Part shown: positions 8,996 through 17,427 of the stretch, in pieces
Numbering within the stretch: position 1 is the first letter of the stretch
Layout of the letters: every line of letters begins with the position of its first letter
Assembly (NCBI RefSeq): GCF_009857845.1
Contig: NZ_WWEQ01000009.1
Coordinates: 1 to 64,000 of the forward strand
Origin: Brevibacterium rongguiense
GTDB lineage: Bacteria; Actinomycetota; Actinomycetes; Actinomycetales; Brevibacteriaceae
Direction: 5' to 3'
DNA: 64,000 nt
Notes under the pieces: model-generated
What the model was told of the DNA's origin: nothing
Seen by the model: only the letters and a program-made list of their open reading frames with translations
Database searches by the model: none
Program-made: the position numbers and the translations under genes

Positions 8996-9960
8996 CGCCG
9001 GGCGCGGTGGACTTCGACGGCGCTGGCGGCGATGTCGGCCAGGCCCAGCTCGGCCTTCCAGCCCAGCTCCGCGGCGATGGACGAGGTATCGGCGACCAGG
9101 CGGGGCGGGTCGCCGGCGCGGCGGGCACCGATCTCCGCGTCGATGGGCTCGCCGAGCGCATCGGACAGCGCTTCGATGACCTCCTTGACGCTGGCCCCCT
9201 GGCCGGTCCCCACATTGAACGAGGTGTGCTCGTTCGTCCCGGCGGCCAGGGCGTCGAGCGCGGCGATGTGGGCGTCGGCCAGGTCCTTGACGTGGATGTA
9301 GTCGCGGATGCAGGTGCCGTCCTCGGTGTCGTAGTCATCGCCGAAGATGACCGGCGGCTTCCCGGCGGCCAGGCGCTCGAGGACGATGGGCACGAGGTTC
9401 ATGACGGCGGTGTCGGCGAGCTCCGGCCAGCCGGCCCCGGCCACGTTGAAGTAGCGCAGCTTGATGGCCCGCAGGTCCGTGACCGCCATGACGTCGTCGA
9501 TCATCCACTCGCCGATGAGCTTCGTCTGGCCGTAGGGGTTGATGGGCCGGCAGTCGGTGTTCTCGGGGACCGTCAGGCGGTCGGGCATCCCGTACACGGC
9601 GGCCGAGGAGGAGAAGACGAGGCGGTCCACACCCGCATCCCCCAGGGCCGCCAGCAGGTTGGCCAGGCCGTCGACGTTCTGCCGGTAGTACCAGAGGGGG
9701 CGCTCGACGGACTCCCCCACCTGCTTCTTCGCGGCGAAGTGGATGACGGAGTCCACCCCGTGGGTGAGCATGGCGTCCTTGAGCGATGCCTCGGCCTCCG
9801 GCGCGGAGAGGTCGATGCGCTCGAGCGGCAGGCCTGCCACGCGCTCGGGGATGCCGTTGGACAGGTCGTCGACGATGACGACGTCGTCCCCGCGCTCGCG
9901 CAGCAGTCGTACCACGTGGGAGCCGATGTAGCCGGCGCCGCCGGTCACCAGGACAGACAT
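8992..9960 (-). CDS. galE: UDP-glucose 4-epimerase
   Basis: A 322-residue short-chain dehydrogenase-type epimerase interconverting UDP-glucose and UDP-galactose, or the N-acetyl forms. The N-terminus has the Rossmann GGAGYIGSH motif (residues 7-15), the SSAAVYG serine region, and the catalytic YGQTK (Tyr-x-x-x-Lys) at about 145-149, followed by YFNVAGA and the RDYIHVKDLADAH signature near 230-242. The length is slightly under the usual 330-340. The ATG at 9960 has an AAGG ribosome-binding site. It probably supplies UDP-galactose or UDP-GalNAc to the surrounding glycosyltransferases. A small frame overlaps its stop, and a glycosyltransferase fusion gene starts divergently about 90 bases away. 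Confidence 0.93.
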   Translation of the reverse strand: MSVLVTGGAGYIGSHVVRLLRERGDDVVIVDDLSNGIPERVAGLPLERIDLSAPEAEASLKDAMLTHGVDSVIHFAAKKQVGESVERPLWYYRQNVDGLANLLAALGDAGVDRLVFSSSAAVYGMPDRLTVPENTDCRPINPYGQTKLIGEWMIDDVMAVTDLRAIKLRYFNVAGAGWPELADTAVMNLVPIVLERLAAGKPPVIFGDDYDTEDGTCIRDYIHVKDLADAHIAALDALAAGTNEHTSFNVGTGQGASVKEVIEALSDALGEPIDAEIGARRAGDPPRLVADTSSIAAELGWKAELGLADIAASAVEVHRARR

Positions 9961-10047
9961 ACTTCACCTTCTGGTCAATTGCTGGTCAACGTCGTGACTC
10001 ATCATGGCATGGTCCCCCGTCGCCAATCTGCAAAGGCCGCGCTCCGG
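9961..10047. promoter_or_regulatory. Divergent promoter region between galE and the GT52-like/DUF6716 fusion
   Basis: An 87-base divergent intergenic stretch noticeably richer in A/T than its surroundings. It carries a direct repeat CTGGTCAA at 9971-9978 and 9982-9989 (11-base phasing), which could bind a regulator. No clear -10 or -35 pair can be assigned with confidence. Confidence 0.4.
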
Positions 10048-12417
10048 ATGTCGGATGAATCCCACGCGTTCGTGGAATCGCCCCTGCAGTTCCTCTCTGC
10101 GCTGGAGGCACACGAACCGGGTGAGCAGCTCATCATCCATGCCCGCAAGAAGGCGGCGGGCATGGCGAGCTTCCTCAAGCAGCTTCCGCGCGAGCTCATC
10201 CCCCACGGTGTGGCAGTGCTCACCGCGAAACCGCACCCGGAGGCGCTCATCGGCGCGACCGGGCGCATCCTCATCGGCGATCCGTTCTCCGGCAAGTTCC
10301 AGAAGCCGCTGCTCATGGCCACGGGGCGCATCCGGGCCTCGTTCGTGCTGCTCGACGACGGCTATGCCACGGTGCGCGCCGCGCGGCTGCTCTCCGACCG
10401 CCACCGCCAGTCGCTCGTACGGGCCAAGGCGCCGGCCTCCACCTCGCGGCGCCTCATGGGGGTTGCGGCCGCGTTCGTGTTGCGCGGCGCCATGCGCCGC
10501 GGCCGCCTGTCCTGGCACACGGCGCTGCCGGTCGACGACCGGCTCGCGGCCGCGTTCGCCGCCGCGGGCGGGCGGTTGGAGCGACACGCATTCGAACGGC
10601 TGCGGTCAGCCGAGTGCTCCGATCCGGAGCTCGTGCAGACGGCGCAGGCACACAGCTTCATCCTGGGCACCGCCCTGGCCGCCGACGGCCTCATCGATGC
10701 CGAGGCCTATGTCGACTGGGTCCGCGAGCAGGCAGCACTGGGCCCTGCCCTCTACTTCGCCCACCGCCGGCAGTCGAAGAAGCTTCTCAAGCGCCTGGGC
10801 GCCATCGAGGGCCTCACCGTGCTGCCCGCGGGCCTGCCCGTGGAGCTGCGCATGGCCCGCGCACCGCGCGGTGCGCGGGTGGCGAGCCTGCCCTCCACGG
10901 CGCTGACCACGCTGCCGCTCATCATGGCCGCCCCGGACCTGCAGGTCACCCCCATCCCCGCCGAGTGGTGGACCGGCACGGGCACAGACGCCCTGCGCCG
11001 GGAGCTCAACGAGCTGGCGCTCGCCGCCGCGACGCGCGCCCGCCAGCAGCGCGATGCACCGGCCCGCGCAGACGGCACCGTGCCTACCGCCCGGTCCGAG
11101 GCGAGTGCGGGCGCGGCAGCGGATCCCTCAGCCGGCAGCGGGGGCGGGCCCACGTCCGCGGCCGGTGCCAGCCCGGTGCCGGTGCCCGGCACCCCGCCGG
11201 GAACGCTGGCCCCGCGCCGGCCGGTGCGCATCGTCGCCGTGTCGGACAGCGAGTCCTACCTCAAGTGGGCCGCCCACACCCTTGACGGCCTCGAGGGCTT
11301 CGACGCCCGCCCCTGGCTCATCGACACACCCATCCGCCCCACGGCCGAACAGGTGGCAAACGCCCTGGCGGGGACGACGTGGGAGGACCTGCGGATCCCC
11401 CTCATCGACCGCTCGCAGCTCGCCCGCGAACTCAGCGTCGTGGCACCGGACGTGGTGCTCGCGGCCTCCACGGGGCCCGTGGTCCAGCAGGTCTTCGCCT
11501 CCGCCGCCGGGCTCGAGCACCGCCCCGGCCTGGTCTCCGGGCTGCCGGGCGTGGGGCTGCCCGCCCGCCGCAAGGGGATGGAGTACCGGCGCCTGGGGGA
11601 TCTCTTCATCGCCCACTCCGAACATGAGCGGCTCGCCTACGAGGCGGTGGCCCGCAAATGCGAGGTCCCGGTCGAGGTCGTCGTGGCCCGGCTGCCCATG
11701 CTCACCAGCCCGCTGCCGCCCTGCGCGGCGGCCCCGGCCGCTCGTATCGACACCGTTGTGTTCGCCCCGCAGGCCAAGGTGCCGGCGGATCCGGTGCAGC
11801 GGGAGGAGATCCTGCTTGCGCTGGCGTCCTTCGCCCGCAGCAACCCGGGCGCGCAGGCGATCGTCAAGGTGCGCAGCCGCCCGGGCGAGCAGGAGACCCA
11901 CCGCGAGCAGTTCACGTATGCGGCGCTTCTGGAGCGCCTCGTGAGCACCGGCCGGATCGGACCGGACGAGGTGACGGTGGGCATCGGCCCCATGAGCCGC
12001 TTCCTGCAACCGGGCAGCGCGCTTGTGACGGTGTCCTCGACGGCCGCGCTCGAGTCGATCGACCGCGGTCTGCCCACGCTCATCGTGTCCGACTTCGGGG
12101 TCAGCGACGAGCTGCTCAACGCGGTGTTCGAGGGCTCCGGCATCCTCGGCACCCTGGCGGACGTGGCTGCCGGCCGGTTCGGGTTCCCCACCCGTGCGTG
12201 GCTCGAGGCGAACTACTTCCAGCCCGCCGATCACCGCCTGCACGATGCGCTGGGGCTCCTGGCCACCCGGGCACGCGAACACCAGCTGAGCGATCTGCGG
12301 CGCGCCGCGCGCGTCCAGGATCTGCGCCGACTGCGCGCGGAGATCCGCACGCTGACGCCGGATCCCGTCGTGCGCGCCTACCGACGAGTGCGCTACCGGC
12401 CCGTACGCCGGGCCTAG
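10048..12417 (+). CDS. Fusion of sialyltransferase (GT52)-like domain and DUF6716-type domain
   Basis: About 789 residues in two halves. Residues 1 to about 330 start with AFVESPLQFLSALEAH, the opening typical of GT52-like bacterial sialyltransferases, and contain FVLLDDGYAT and the PSTALTTLPLIM segment that corresponds to the S/T motif. A linker of about 60 residues rich in Ala, Gly and Pro (near 332-390) follows. Residues about 391-789 begin RIVAVSDSESYLKWAA and match the DUF6716 putative glycosyltransferase family as I know it, including GLVSGLPGVGLPA and VTVSSTAALESID. The frame is open far upstream, but ATG 10048 (AAAGG upstream) or ATG 10009 fits the domain start; 10048 was chosen. The family members I recall are separate proteins in actinobacterial capsule loci, so the fusion is notable. 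It likely extends or caps a nonulosonate-type polymer. Confidence 0.7.
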   Translation: MSDESHAFVESPLQFLSALEAHEPGEQLIIHARKKAAGMASFLKQLPRELIPHGVAVLTAKPHPEALIGATGRILIGDPFSGKFQKPLLMATGRIRASFVLLDDGYATVRAARLLSDRHRQSLVRAKAPASTSRRLMGVAAAFVLRGAMRRGRLSWHTALPVDDRLAAAFAAAGGRLERHAFERLRSAECSDPELVQTAQAHSFILGTALAADGLIDAEAYVDWVREQAALGPALYFAHRRQSKKLLKRLGAIEGLTVLPAGLPVELRMARAPRGARVASLPSTALTTLPLIMAAPDLQVTPIPAEWWTGTGTDALRRELNELALAAATRARQQRDAPARADGTVPTARSEASAGAAADPSAGSGGGPTSAAGASPVPVPGTPPGTLAPRRPVRIVAVSDSESYLKWAAHTLDGLEGFDARPWLIDTPIRPTAEQVANALAGTTWEDLRIPLIDRSQLARELSVVAPDVVLAASTGPVVQQVFASAAGLEHRPGLVSGLPGVGLPARRKGMEYRRLGDLFIAHSEHERLAYEAVARKCEVPVEVVVARLPMLTSPLPPCAAAPAARIDTVVFAPQAKVPADPVQREEILLALASFARSNPGAQAIVKVRSRPGEQETHREQFTYAALLERLVSTGRIGPDEVTVGIGPMSRFLQPGSALVTVSSTAALESIDRGLPTLIVSDFGVSDELLNAVFEGSGILGTLADVAAGRFGFPTRAWLEANYFQPADHRLHDALGLLATRAREHQLSDLRRAARVQDLRRLRAEIRTLTPDPVVRAYRRVRYRPVRRA

Positions 12418-12420
12418 GTT

Positions 12421-14247
12421 CTAGCGACGCCGCCGCGGCCGGAGCGCGAACCGGCCGGAGTGCGCACCGCGTTCGGTGCCAACCGAGGCCTCCATCGCCG
12501 CAGACGGCTCGCCGGTGGGTTCACCGGCGGGGTCCGAGCGCGGCTCGGCTGACACCGGGGCGGCTCCCCGCACCCGAGTGCCGCCGGTCGTGGAGCCCTC
12601 GTCGCCTTCGCCAGCCGGCGCCGGTCCGCTGACCACCGAGTCCGTCGTAGACGGCGCCGCGGATTCCACCGCTTCCCGTACCGCAGGCTCCTCACCGTCG
12701 GCCGTGTCGGAGTCACCCGCGTCGGCGGCCTCGGCGGGAGCGCCGGTAGGAGCGCAGGTGGGTTCACCACGCGAATCGTCCGCTGCAGCCTGCGGGCGAG
12801 GGGCCGCAGGTCCCCGGCGCCGCGCGGCAAGCGCCATTACGGCGACCGTGGTCATCGCGATCGCCGGCCAGTAGGCATAGCGCAGGTTGGGCGCAGGGAC
12901 GATCGGGACGTAGCCGAGCAGGTAGATGAGTGACGAGGCGCTCAGGCAGATCGCCACTCGTCGGAAGCGGTGGAGCCGGCGGGAGAGCGCGCATCCGGCG
13001 ATCGCGGCGGCCAGCCAGAACCACACCTGGAACGTCCAGCCCAGCGCCCCGATGCCGAACTTCGTCACGTACGTCAGCATGATCTGGTTCTGGATGGGGT
13101 TGGCCTTCTCCAGCCCAGGGGGCAACTCGCTGACCGGAGCGTCGAACTTGTAGTTGGTGTTGAAGAGGAAGTGGGCGTAGACGAGCGTGCGATAGCGCAG
13201 GTACTCCACCGGGTGCGCGGTCGTCTGCCGGATCCACAGATCTTGAATGGCATCCGCATCGTCGATGGGGGCGAACGTGAGATTCGGGTCGTCACCCCGG
13301 TAGCAGCGCCAGTAGACGTTCGAGATCTGCTTGGATCCGTCCAGGGGGCACAGGGAGCGGATGCCGCGCAGGTCCGCCCTCAACCGCTCGGGCATGGGCT
13401 CAGTGGCGATCTGCTCGTCCGTGAGCGTGAAGGACAGGTCGTCCAGGTAGATCTGCGTGAGCTGACCGGTGTGCTGCGGGCGGGCAGCGGCATCGGCTGC
13501 CTCGGCGCCACCGGCCACCAGACCCGCGAAGACGATCGTCACGGCCAAGAGCCCCGCGAAACGCCGCTTGGGCACGCCGCGCAGCCGCCGCCAGGGCTTC
13601 CACAGGAGGGATCCGGCAAACAGCGCCAGGCGCGTGCCGGCGGCTGCCTGGCACCAGACGAACCACAGCACGGGCAGGATGGCGAACGCGGCATTCTTGC
13701 GCACCAGGGTCGCGTAGACGAGGAACACCACGGCGAGGATGAGTAGCGGCAGGCGCACCGGCAGCCAGCGGCCGCGCAGCCTGGCCATGTGCAGCGCAAG
13801 CACCACCGCGGCGAACAGGCACGCGGTCATCCCCGTGTCCTTCCACACCAGCCCGGCGAAGTTCAGGCACCACGGCGCCAGCAGCGGCAGGAAGCCCAGC
13901 AGCGAGACGAGTCGGCGGCCGGTTGTCAGGAAGATGTGGAGTGCCAGGCCGAACGCGGCGGCAGAGAAGACGATAACCTGGCAGACGAGCAGGGAGCCCA
14001 CGGCGCCCGTGGTCTGCATGAGCCAGCGCCACAGCAGGGCCTGGATGACCGGGTGCCAGTCGTTGAAGGGAATCTGGCCCTGCGCCTGCCGCAGCTGGAA
14101 GACCATGTCGTCGTTGAACCCGCCGGGATAGAAGGCCTCGATGATGAACTGCGCCCCGGCCCACCCGCAGGCCGCCAGGACGAGTACCCACAGTGCAGCG
14201 GCCCAGCGCCCGGGCAGGAACTGCCTGGGCCGATCGTGCGTGGTCAT
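12421..14247 (-). CDS. Polytopic membrane protein, GT-C-like (putative DUF6020-type glycosyltransferase)
   Basis: A 608-residue integral membrane protein. There are about 10-12 hydrophobic segments up to residue 470, then a 130-residue acidic, Pro/Gly/Ser-rich cytoplasmic tail of low complexity. After the first helix lies an extracytoplasmic loop with PGGFNDDMVFQ and IPFNDWHPVI; the acidic pair resembles the catalytic Asp loop of GT-C enzymes that use polyprenyl-phosphate sugars. A second large loop (about 255-365) contains WRCYRGDDPNL. The protein is paralogous to the C-terminal part of the next gene upstream in the operon (14265-16250), sharing the QGxIPFxDWHPxI signature and the RKNA loop. 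It starts 17 bases after that gene's stop. Probable role: attaching a side-group sugar to the surface polymer from a lipid-linked donor. Confidence 0.65.
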   Translation of the reverse strand: MTTHDRPRQFLPGRWAAALWVLVLAACGWAGAQFIIEAFYPGGFNDDMVFQLRQAQGQIPFNDWHPVIQALLWRWLMQTTGAVGSLLVCQVIVFSAAAFGLALHIFLTTGRRLVSLLGFLPLLAPWCLNFAGLVWKDTGMTACLFAAVVLALHMARLRGRWLPVRLPLLILAVVFLVYATLVRKNAAFAILPVLWFVWCQAAAGTRLALFAGSLLWKPWRRLRGVPKRRFAGLLAVTIVFAGLVAGGAEAADAAARPQHTGQLTQIYLDDLSFTLTDEQIATEPMPERLRADLRGIRSLCPLDGSKQISNVYWRCYRGDDPNLTFAPIDDADAIQDLWIRQTTAHPVEYLRYRTLVYAHFLFNTNYKFDAPVSELPPGLEKANPIQNQIMLTYVTKFGIGALGWTFQVWFWLAAAIAGCALSRRLHRFRRVAICLSASSLIYLLGYVPIVPAPNLRYAYWPAIAMTTVAVMALAARRRGPAAPRPQAAADDSRGEPTCAPTGAPAEAADAGDSDTADGEEPAVREAVESAAPSTTDSVVSGPAPAGEGDEGSTTGGTRVRGAAPVSAEPRSDPAGEPTGEPSAAMEASVGTERGAHSGRFALRPRRRR

Positions 14248-14264
14248 GCGTGTGCGGGCTCTCG

Positions 14265-16250
14265 TCAGTCGGCGGCGGACCCGCTCACTGTACCCGAGGC
14301 CACCCGCCCCTCACGTACCCCGCGTTCGCCCTCACGGGAACGGCGCACAAGGCGGGTTGTCGGACCGGAGGCCAGCAGCATCCACGCCGCGGTAATGGCC
14401 AGGGCCGGCCAGTAGGTGTAGCGGAAGTGGTTGGCCGGCGCGATGAAGAAGTAGGCCGCGATGTAGCACAGGGCGGAGCATGACAGCACCCAGACCTCGA
14501 AGCGGAACCCGCGCCTCCGGGCCGTCATCACGAGCGCGCCGATCCCCGCGACGGCCCAGAACCAGGGCTTGAAGAAAAACCCCAGGGTGCCCGCGGTCGC
14601 CTGCACGTAGGCCTCGATGCCGTGCTCCGCACCCGGAAGGGCGGCGTGCAGGCCGGCGGCATCCGCGTCCTTCGTCTTGCCCGATGGCCAGTACTCCAGG
14701 CGACTGGTGAAGAGGTAGTAGTCAAACACGTGGGCACGGTAGGCGCAGTAGCGCAGGGGGTGCGGCAGTACGTGGCCGCGCCAGGCCTGGGCGATGGCGC
14801 GCTGGTCGGAATCCGACAGCGGTGAGTACATGGCGCCGGACTCCCCGCGCCCCCAGCAGTTCCAGTAGGCGTCCCAGCGCTCCCCCATGGCCTCGCACTG
14901 TGTGCGCGCTCGCTGCGCGTGGGCGACGAACTCCGGTGGCAGCCCCGCGGCGGCCAATTCCTCCCGCGGAACGGAGAACAGCACATCGTCGAGCATGATC
15001 TGGCTGCTCTGGCCCGTCCGCTGCACGCGGTGGGCGGCATCGACGGCGGCACCCACCGCCGCGGTGGTTCCCAACAGCAGTGCGAGCACGCCCGCCACCG
15101 CCGCGGCGCCCACGAGCCGGGGCCGGGGCAGGCGGCGGGCGCCTCGGGCGCGGGCAACGCAGCGGGCGAGCTGCCAGGCGATCGCGCAGGCCAGCGCGAG
15201 CACCGCCGCGACGGCATTCTTGCGCACCCCCGTGCCGTAGACCAGCAGTACCGCAACCGGGACGAGCAGCCACAGGGTACGCGGGGCACGAGGGAGGATG
15301 AGGAAGATCAAACCCGCAGCGACGAGGAAGGCCACCGCCATCTGCGTGTCCTTCCACAGGATGCCCAGCTGGCTCAGCGACCACGGCGCCAGGAGGCCGG
15401 CGAGCGGGAGCAGCGAGGCGACTCGGCTCCCGGTCCGGCGGAGGACGAGCACGCACAGCAGCCACCCGGCCAGGCAGTAGAGCCCCACCTGCAGGGCGAG
15501 CAGGGTGCCCAGCTGCCCGGTGAACCCGAGGAGCAGCTGCCAGAGCGCACTCATGATGGGCGGGTGCCAGTCCGTGAAGGGGATGCGGCCCTGGGCCTGG
15601 AGGGCCTGGTAGGCGATGTCGTTGTTGGCGCGCCCGGGCCAGTAGACGACGGTGAGCGCGGTTGCGAGCGCCGTCCACACGAGCGCCAGGAACCAGCGCC
15701 AGGCGCCACGGCGCGCACTCACGCGTGCGAACGCGGCGCCCACGGGCTCACCCCGCCCGGCGAGGTCGTCGGCGACGTCGGTGACGACGACCTCCTTCTG
15801 CGGGGCGTCGCGGAAGACCCAGGTCCGGTAGGCATAGAAGCGGAAGACCATGCCCAGGGCAATGCCGATGACATTCGTCGAAAGGTTGTAGCTGAGCCGG
15901 TCGTGCAGCCCCAGCAGGTACCAGGTAACGCCCAGAGGAGCGAGGACGACGAGCATGCCGATGAGATTCACGACCACGAACATGACGAAGCCGCGCACAT
16001 TCGACCCCGAGCTGCGGTCCTCGTAGGTGAGGAACTTGTTGCCCAGCCAGGCCACGATGATGCTGGCGATCGTGGAGATGATCTTCGCCTTGAGGGGGCT
16101 GTCGTGCAGCACCGCGGGGAAGCCGAAGAGGCCGTAGACCAGCAGGTTCGACAGCCCGACGTCCACGAGGTAGCTGATGCCCCCCACGAGGAGGAACTGG
16201 AAGACCTCGGCGGCCAGTGACTGCCAGCGGGAGGGAAGGCGGCGGATCAG
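14265..16250 (-). CDS. GtrA-like flippase fused to GT-C-like membrane glycosyltransferase
   Basis: A roughly 660-residue fusion. The first 140 residues are a GtrA domain (four membrane helices, beginning EVFQFLLVGGISYLVDVG, with WLGNKFLTY and FYAYRTWVF), the family that flips undecaprenyl-phosphate sugars. Residues about 175-640 are a GT-C-like polytopic domain with GRANNDIAYQ, IPFTDWHPPI, GVRKNAVAAV and a large external loop containing YWNCWGRGES. No ATG, GTG or TTG precedes the conserved GtrA core: the first GTG is at 16187, inside helix 1, whereas a CTG at 16250 overlaps the stop of the upstream GT2 gene (CTGA, 16247-16250) and restores about 21 residues. I chose that CTG. It lies between a GtrB-like and a GT-C-like gene, which completes a three-component system. 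Confidence 0.7.
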   Translation of the reverse strand: MIRRLPSRWQSLAAEVFQFLLVGGISYLVDVGLSNLLVYGLFGFPAVLHDSPLKAKIISTIASIIVAWLGNKFLTYEDRSSGSNVRGFVMFVVVNLIGMLVVLAPLGVTWYLLGLHDRLSYNLSTNVIGIALGMVFRFYAYRTWVFRDAPQKEVVVTDVADDLAGRGEPVGAAFARVSARRGAWRWFLALVWTALATALTVVYWPGRANNDIAYQALQAQGRIPFTDWHPPIMSALWQLLLGFTGQLGTLLALQVGLYCLAGWLLCVLVLRRTGSRVASLLPLAGLLAPWSLSQLGILWKDTQMAVAFLVAAGLIFLILPRAPRTLWLLVPVAVLLVYGTGVRKNAVAAVLALACAIAWQLARCVARARGARRLPRPRLVGAAAVAGVLALLLGTTAAVGAAVDAAHRVQRTGQSSQIMLDDVLFSVPREELAAAGLPPEFVAHAQRARTQCEAMGERWDAYWNCWGRGESGAMYSPLSDSDQRAIAQAWRGHVLPHPLRYCAYRAHVFDYYLFTSRLEYWPSGKTKDADAAGLHAALPGAEHGIEAYVQATAGTLGFFFKPWFWAVAGIGALVMTARRRGFRFEVWVLSCSALCYIAAYFFIAPANHFRYTYWPALAITAAWMLLASGPTTRLVRRSREGERGVREGRVASGTVSGSAAD

Positions 16251-17305
16251 GAGGATGGCGTCGCTCCGCTCTGCGGAGGAATACCGCGGGAAGACACAGG
16301 ATCCTCGTTAGAGGACGAATTGCGGCCGACCACCGGGAAATCCACCGGCGCAGGCGCGGTCACGACAGGCGGAGCGAGTTCCAGGTAGCACAGCCGAGAG
16401 GCCTCGCGGCGTGCGCGGCGCAGCCCGTCGACGATGAGGCCAACACTGCCCAGGAGGAAGGCGAGGACTGCGAAGGCAGCGGCGAGGATGGCCGTGGGGA
16501 AGCGCGGGACCAGGCCCGTGTGCCAGAACTCGAGGATCACGGGGATGCCCAGCGCCAGGGAGAGTGCGCCGAAGACCACGGTGAGCCCCCCGTAGAACAG
16601 GTAAGGCCGTTCGTGGCGGACCAACTGGGCGATGATGTTGAGAATCCGGAAGCCGTCGCCGAACGTGGACAGCTTCGACTCACTGCCCTCGGGGCGGTCG
16701 CGGAAGCCCACGGGGTACTCCGCGGTGGGCAGGCGCAGCGACATCATGTGCACGGTGAGCTCGGTCTCGATCTCGAACTGCTTGCTCACGGCGGGAAAGG
16801 ACTTGACGAAGCGGCGGGAGAAGACGCGGTAGCCAGACAGCATGTCCGTCACCGGCGCCCCGAACAGGCGGCTGGTCAGCTGGTTGAAGGCGCGGTTGCC
16901 CGCCTCGTGACCGGGCCGGTAGGAGGTCGTGTCCTGCGTGTCCTGGCGCACGCCCAGCACATGGTCGTAGGGTCCGTCCAGCAGCAGTTCGATCATGCCG
17001 GGTAGGTCGGCTGCCTCGTACGTGTCATCGCCGTCGATCGTGACGTAGACGTCCGCGTCGATGTCTGCGAACGCTCGCCGGATGACGTTGCCCTTGCCCT
17101 TGAGGCGCTCCGTGCGCACAACGGCTCCGGCGGCGCGCGCGGCCTCCACCGTGCGATCGGTGGAGTTGTTGTCGTAGACGTAGACCGCGATGCCTGGCAC
17201 GGCGGCTCGCAGGTCGCGAACGACCGTGCCCACGGTGATCTCCTCGTTGTGGCAGGGCACGATCGCGGCGATACGCAGTGTTGCGGCGCAGTGTTCCGTG
17301 TCCAT
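16247..17305 (-). CDS. Polyprenyl-phosphate glycosyltransferase (GtrB/DPM-like GT2)
   Basis: A 352-residue enzyme of the dolichol-phosphate-mannose-synthase/GtrB group. It has the GT2 start IAAIVPCHNEE (about 12-22), the VYDNNSTDRTVEAA segment, the catalytic TIDGDDTYE motif near 90-98, LSGYRVFSRRF near 158-168, and two C-terminal membrane helices (about 240-265 and 275-300), followed by a disordered tail. It would load a sugar from a nucleotide donor onto undecaprenyl phosphate at the inner membrane face. The product would be flipped by the GtrA domain encoded next and used by the GT-C proteins. Its stop overlaps the probable CTG start of that fusion gene. The ATG opens a clean N-terminus. 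Confidence 0.85.
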   Translation of the reverse strand: MDTEHCAATLRIAAIVPCHNEEITVGTVVRDLRAAVPGIAVYVYDNNSTDRTVEAARAAGAVVRTERLKGKGNVIRRAFADIDADVYVTIDGDDTYEAADLPGMIELLLDGPYDHVLGVRQDTQDTTSYRPGHEAGNRAFNQLTSRLFGAPVTDMLSGYRVFSRRFVKSFPAVSKQFEIETELTVHMMSLRLPTAEYPVGFRDRPEGSESKLSTFGDGFRILNIIAQLVRHERPYLFYGGLTVVFGALSLALGIPVILEFWHTGLVPRFPTAILAAAFAVLAFLLGSVGLIVDGLRRARREASRLCYLELAPPVVTAPAPVDFPVVGRNSSSNEDPVSSRGIPPQSGATPSS

Positions 17306-17345
17306 TCACCCGTTCCTCAAAGCGAGCCACAATGGGCCTAGCCCA

Positions 17346-17374
17346 ATTCCTGCGCTACGACGCAGCGCAGGAAT
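17346..17374 (-). terminator. Inverted repeat after the acyltransferase gene
   Basis: Two perfect 11-base arms (17346-17356 and 17364-17374) around a 7-base loop form a stable stem between the acyltransferase stop at 17428 and the GT2 start at 17305. There is no T-run, so termination or attenuation between the two minus-strand genes is inferred from the fold and position alone. Confidence 0.5.
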
Positions 17375-17427
17375 CTTATCATGGGGCACGCGACCCGCTG
17401 CCCAGTCTAGATGCCTGCGCGGCGCGA

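Noticed and set aside
8965-10047. N-terminal extension of the GT52-like/DUF6716 fusion frame across galE
   Set aside because: The extension lies opposite galE and is His/Gly/Val/Asp-rich; the conserved domain begins near 10048.
17333-17345. TGGGC-CTA-GCCCA palindrome next to the 17346 hairpin as an operator
   Set aside because: Too short and not repeated elsewhere; it may simply be part of the terminator-like structure.
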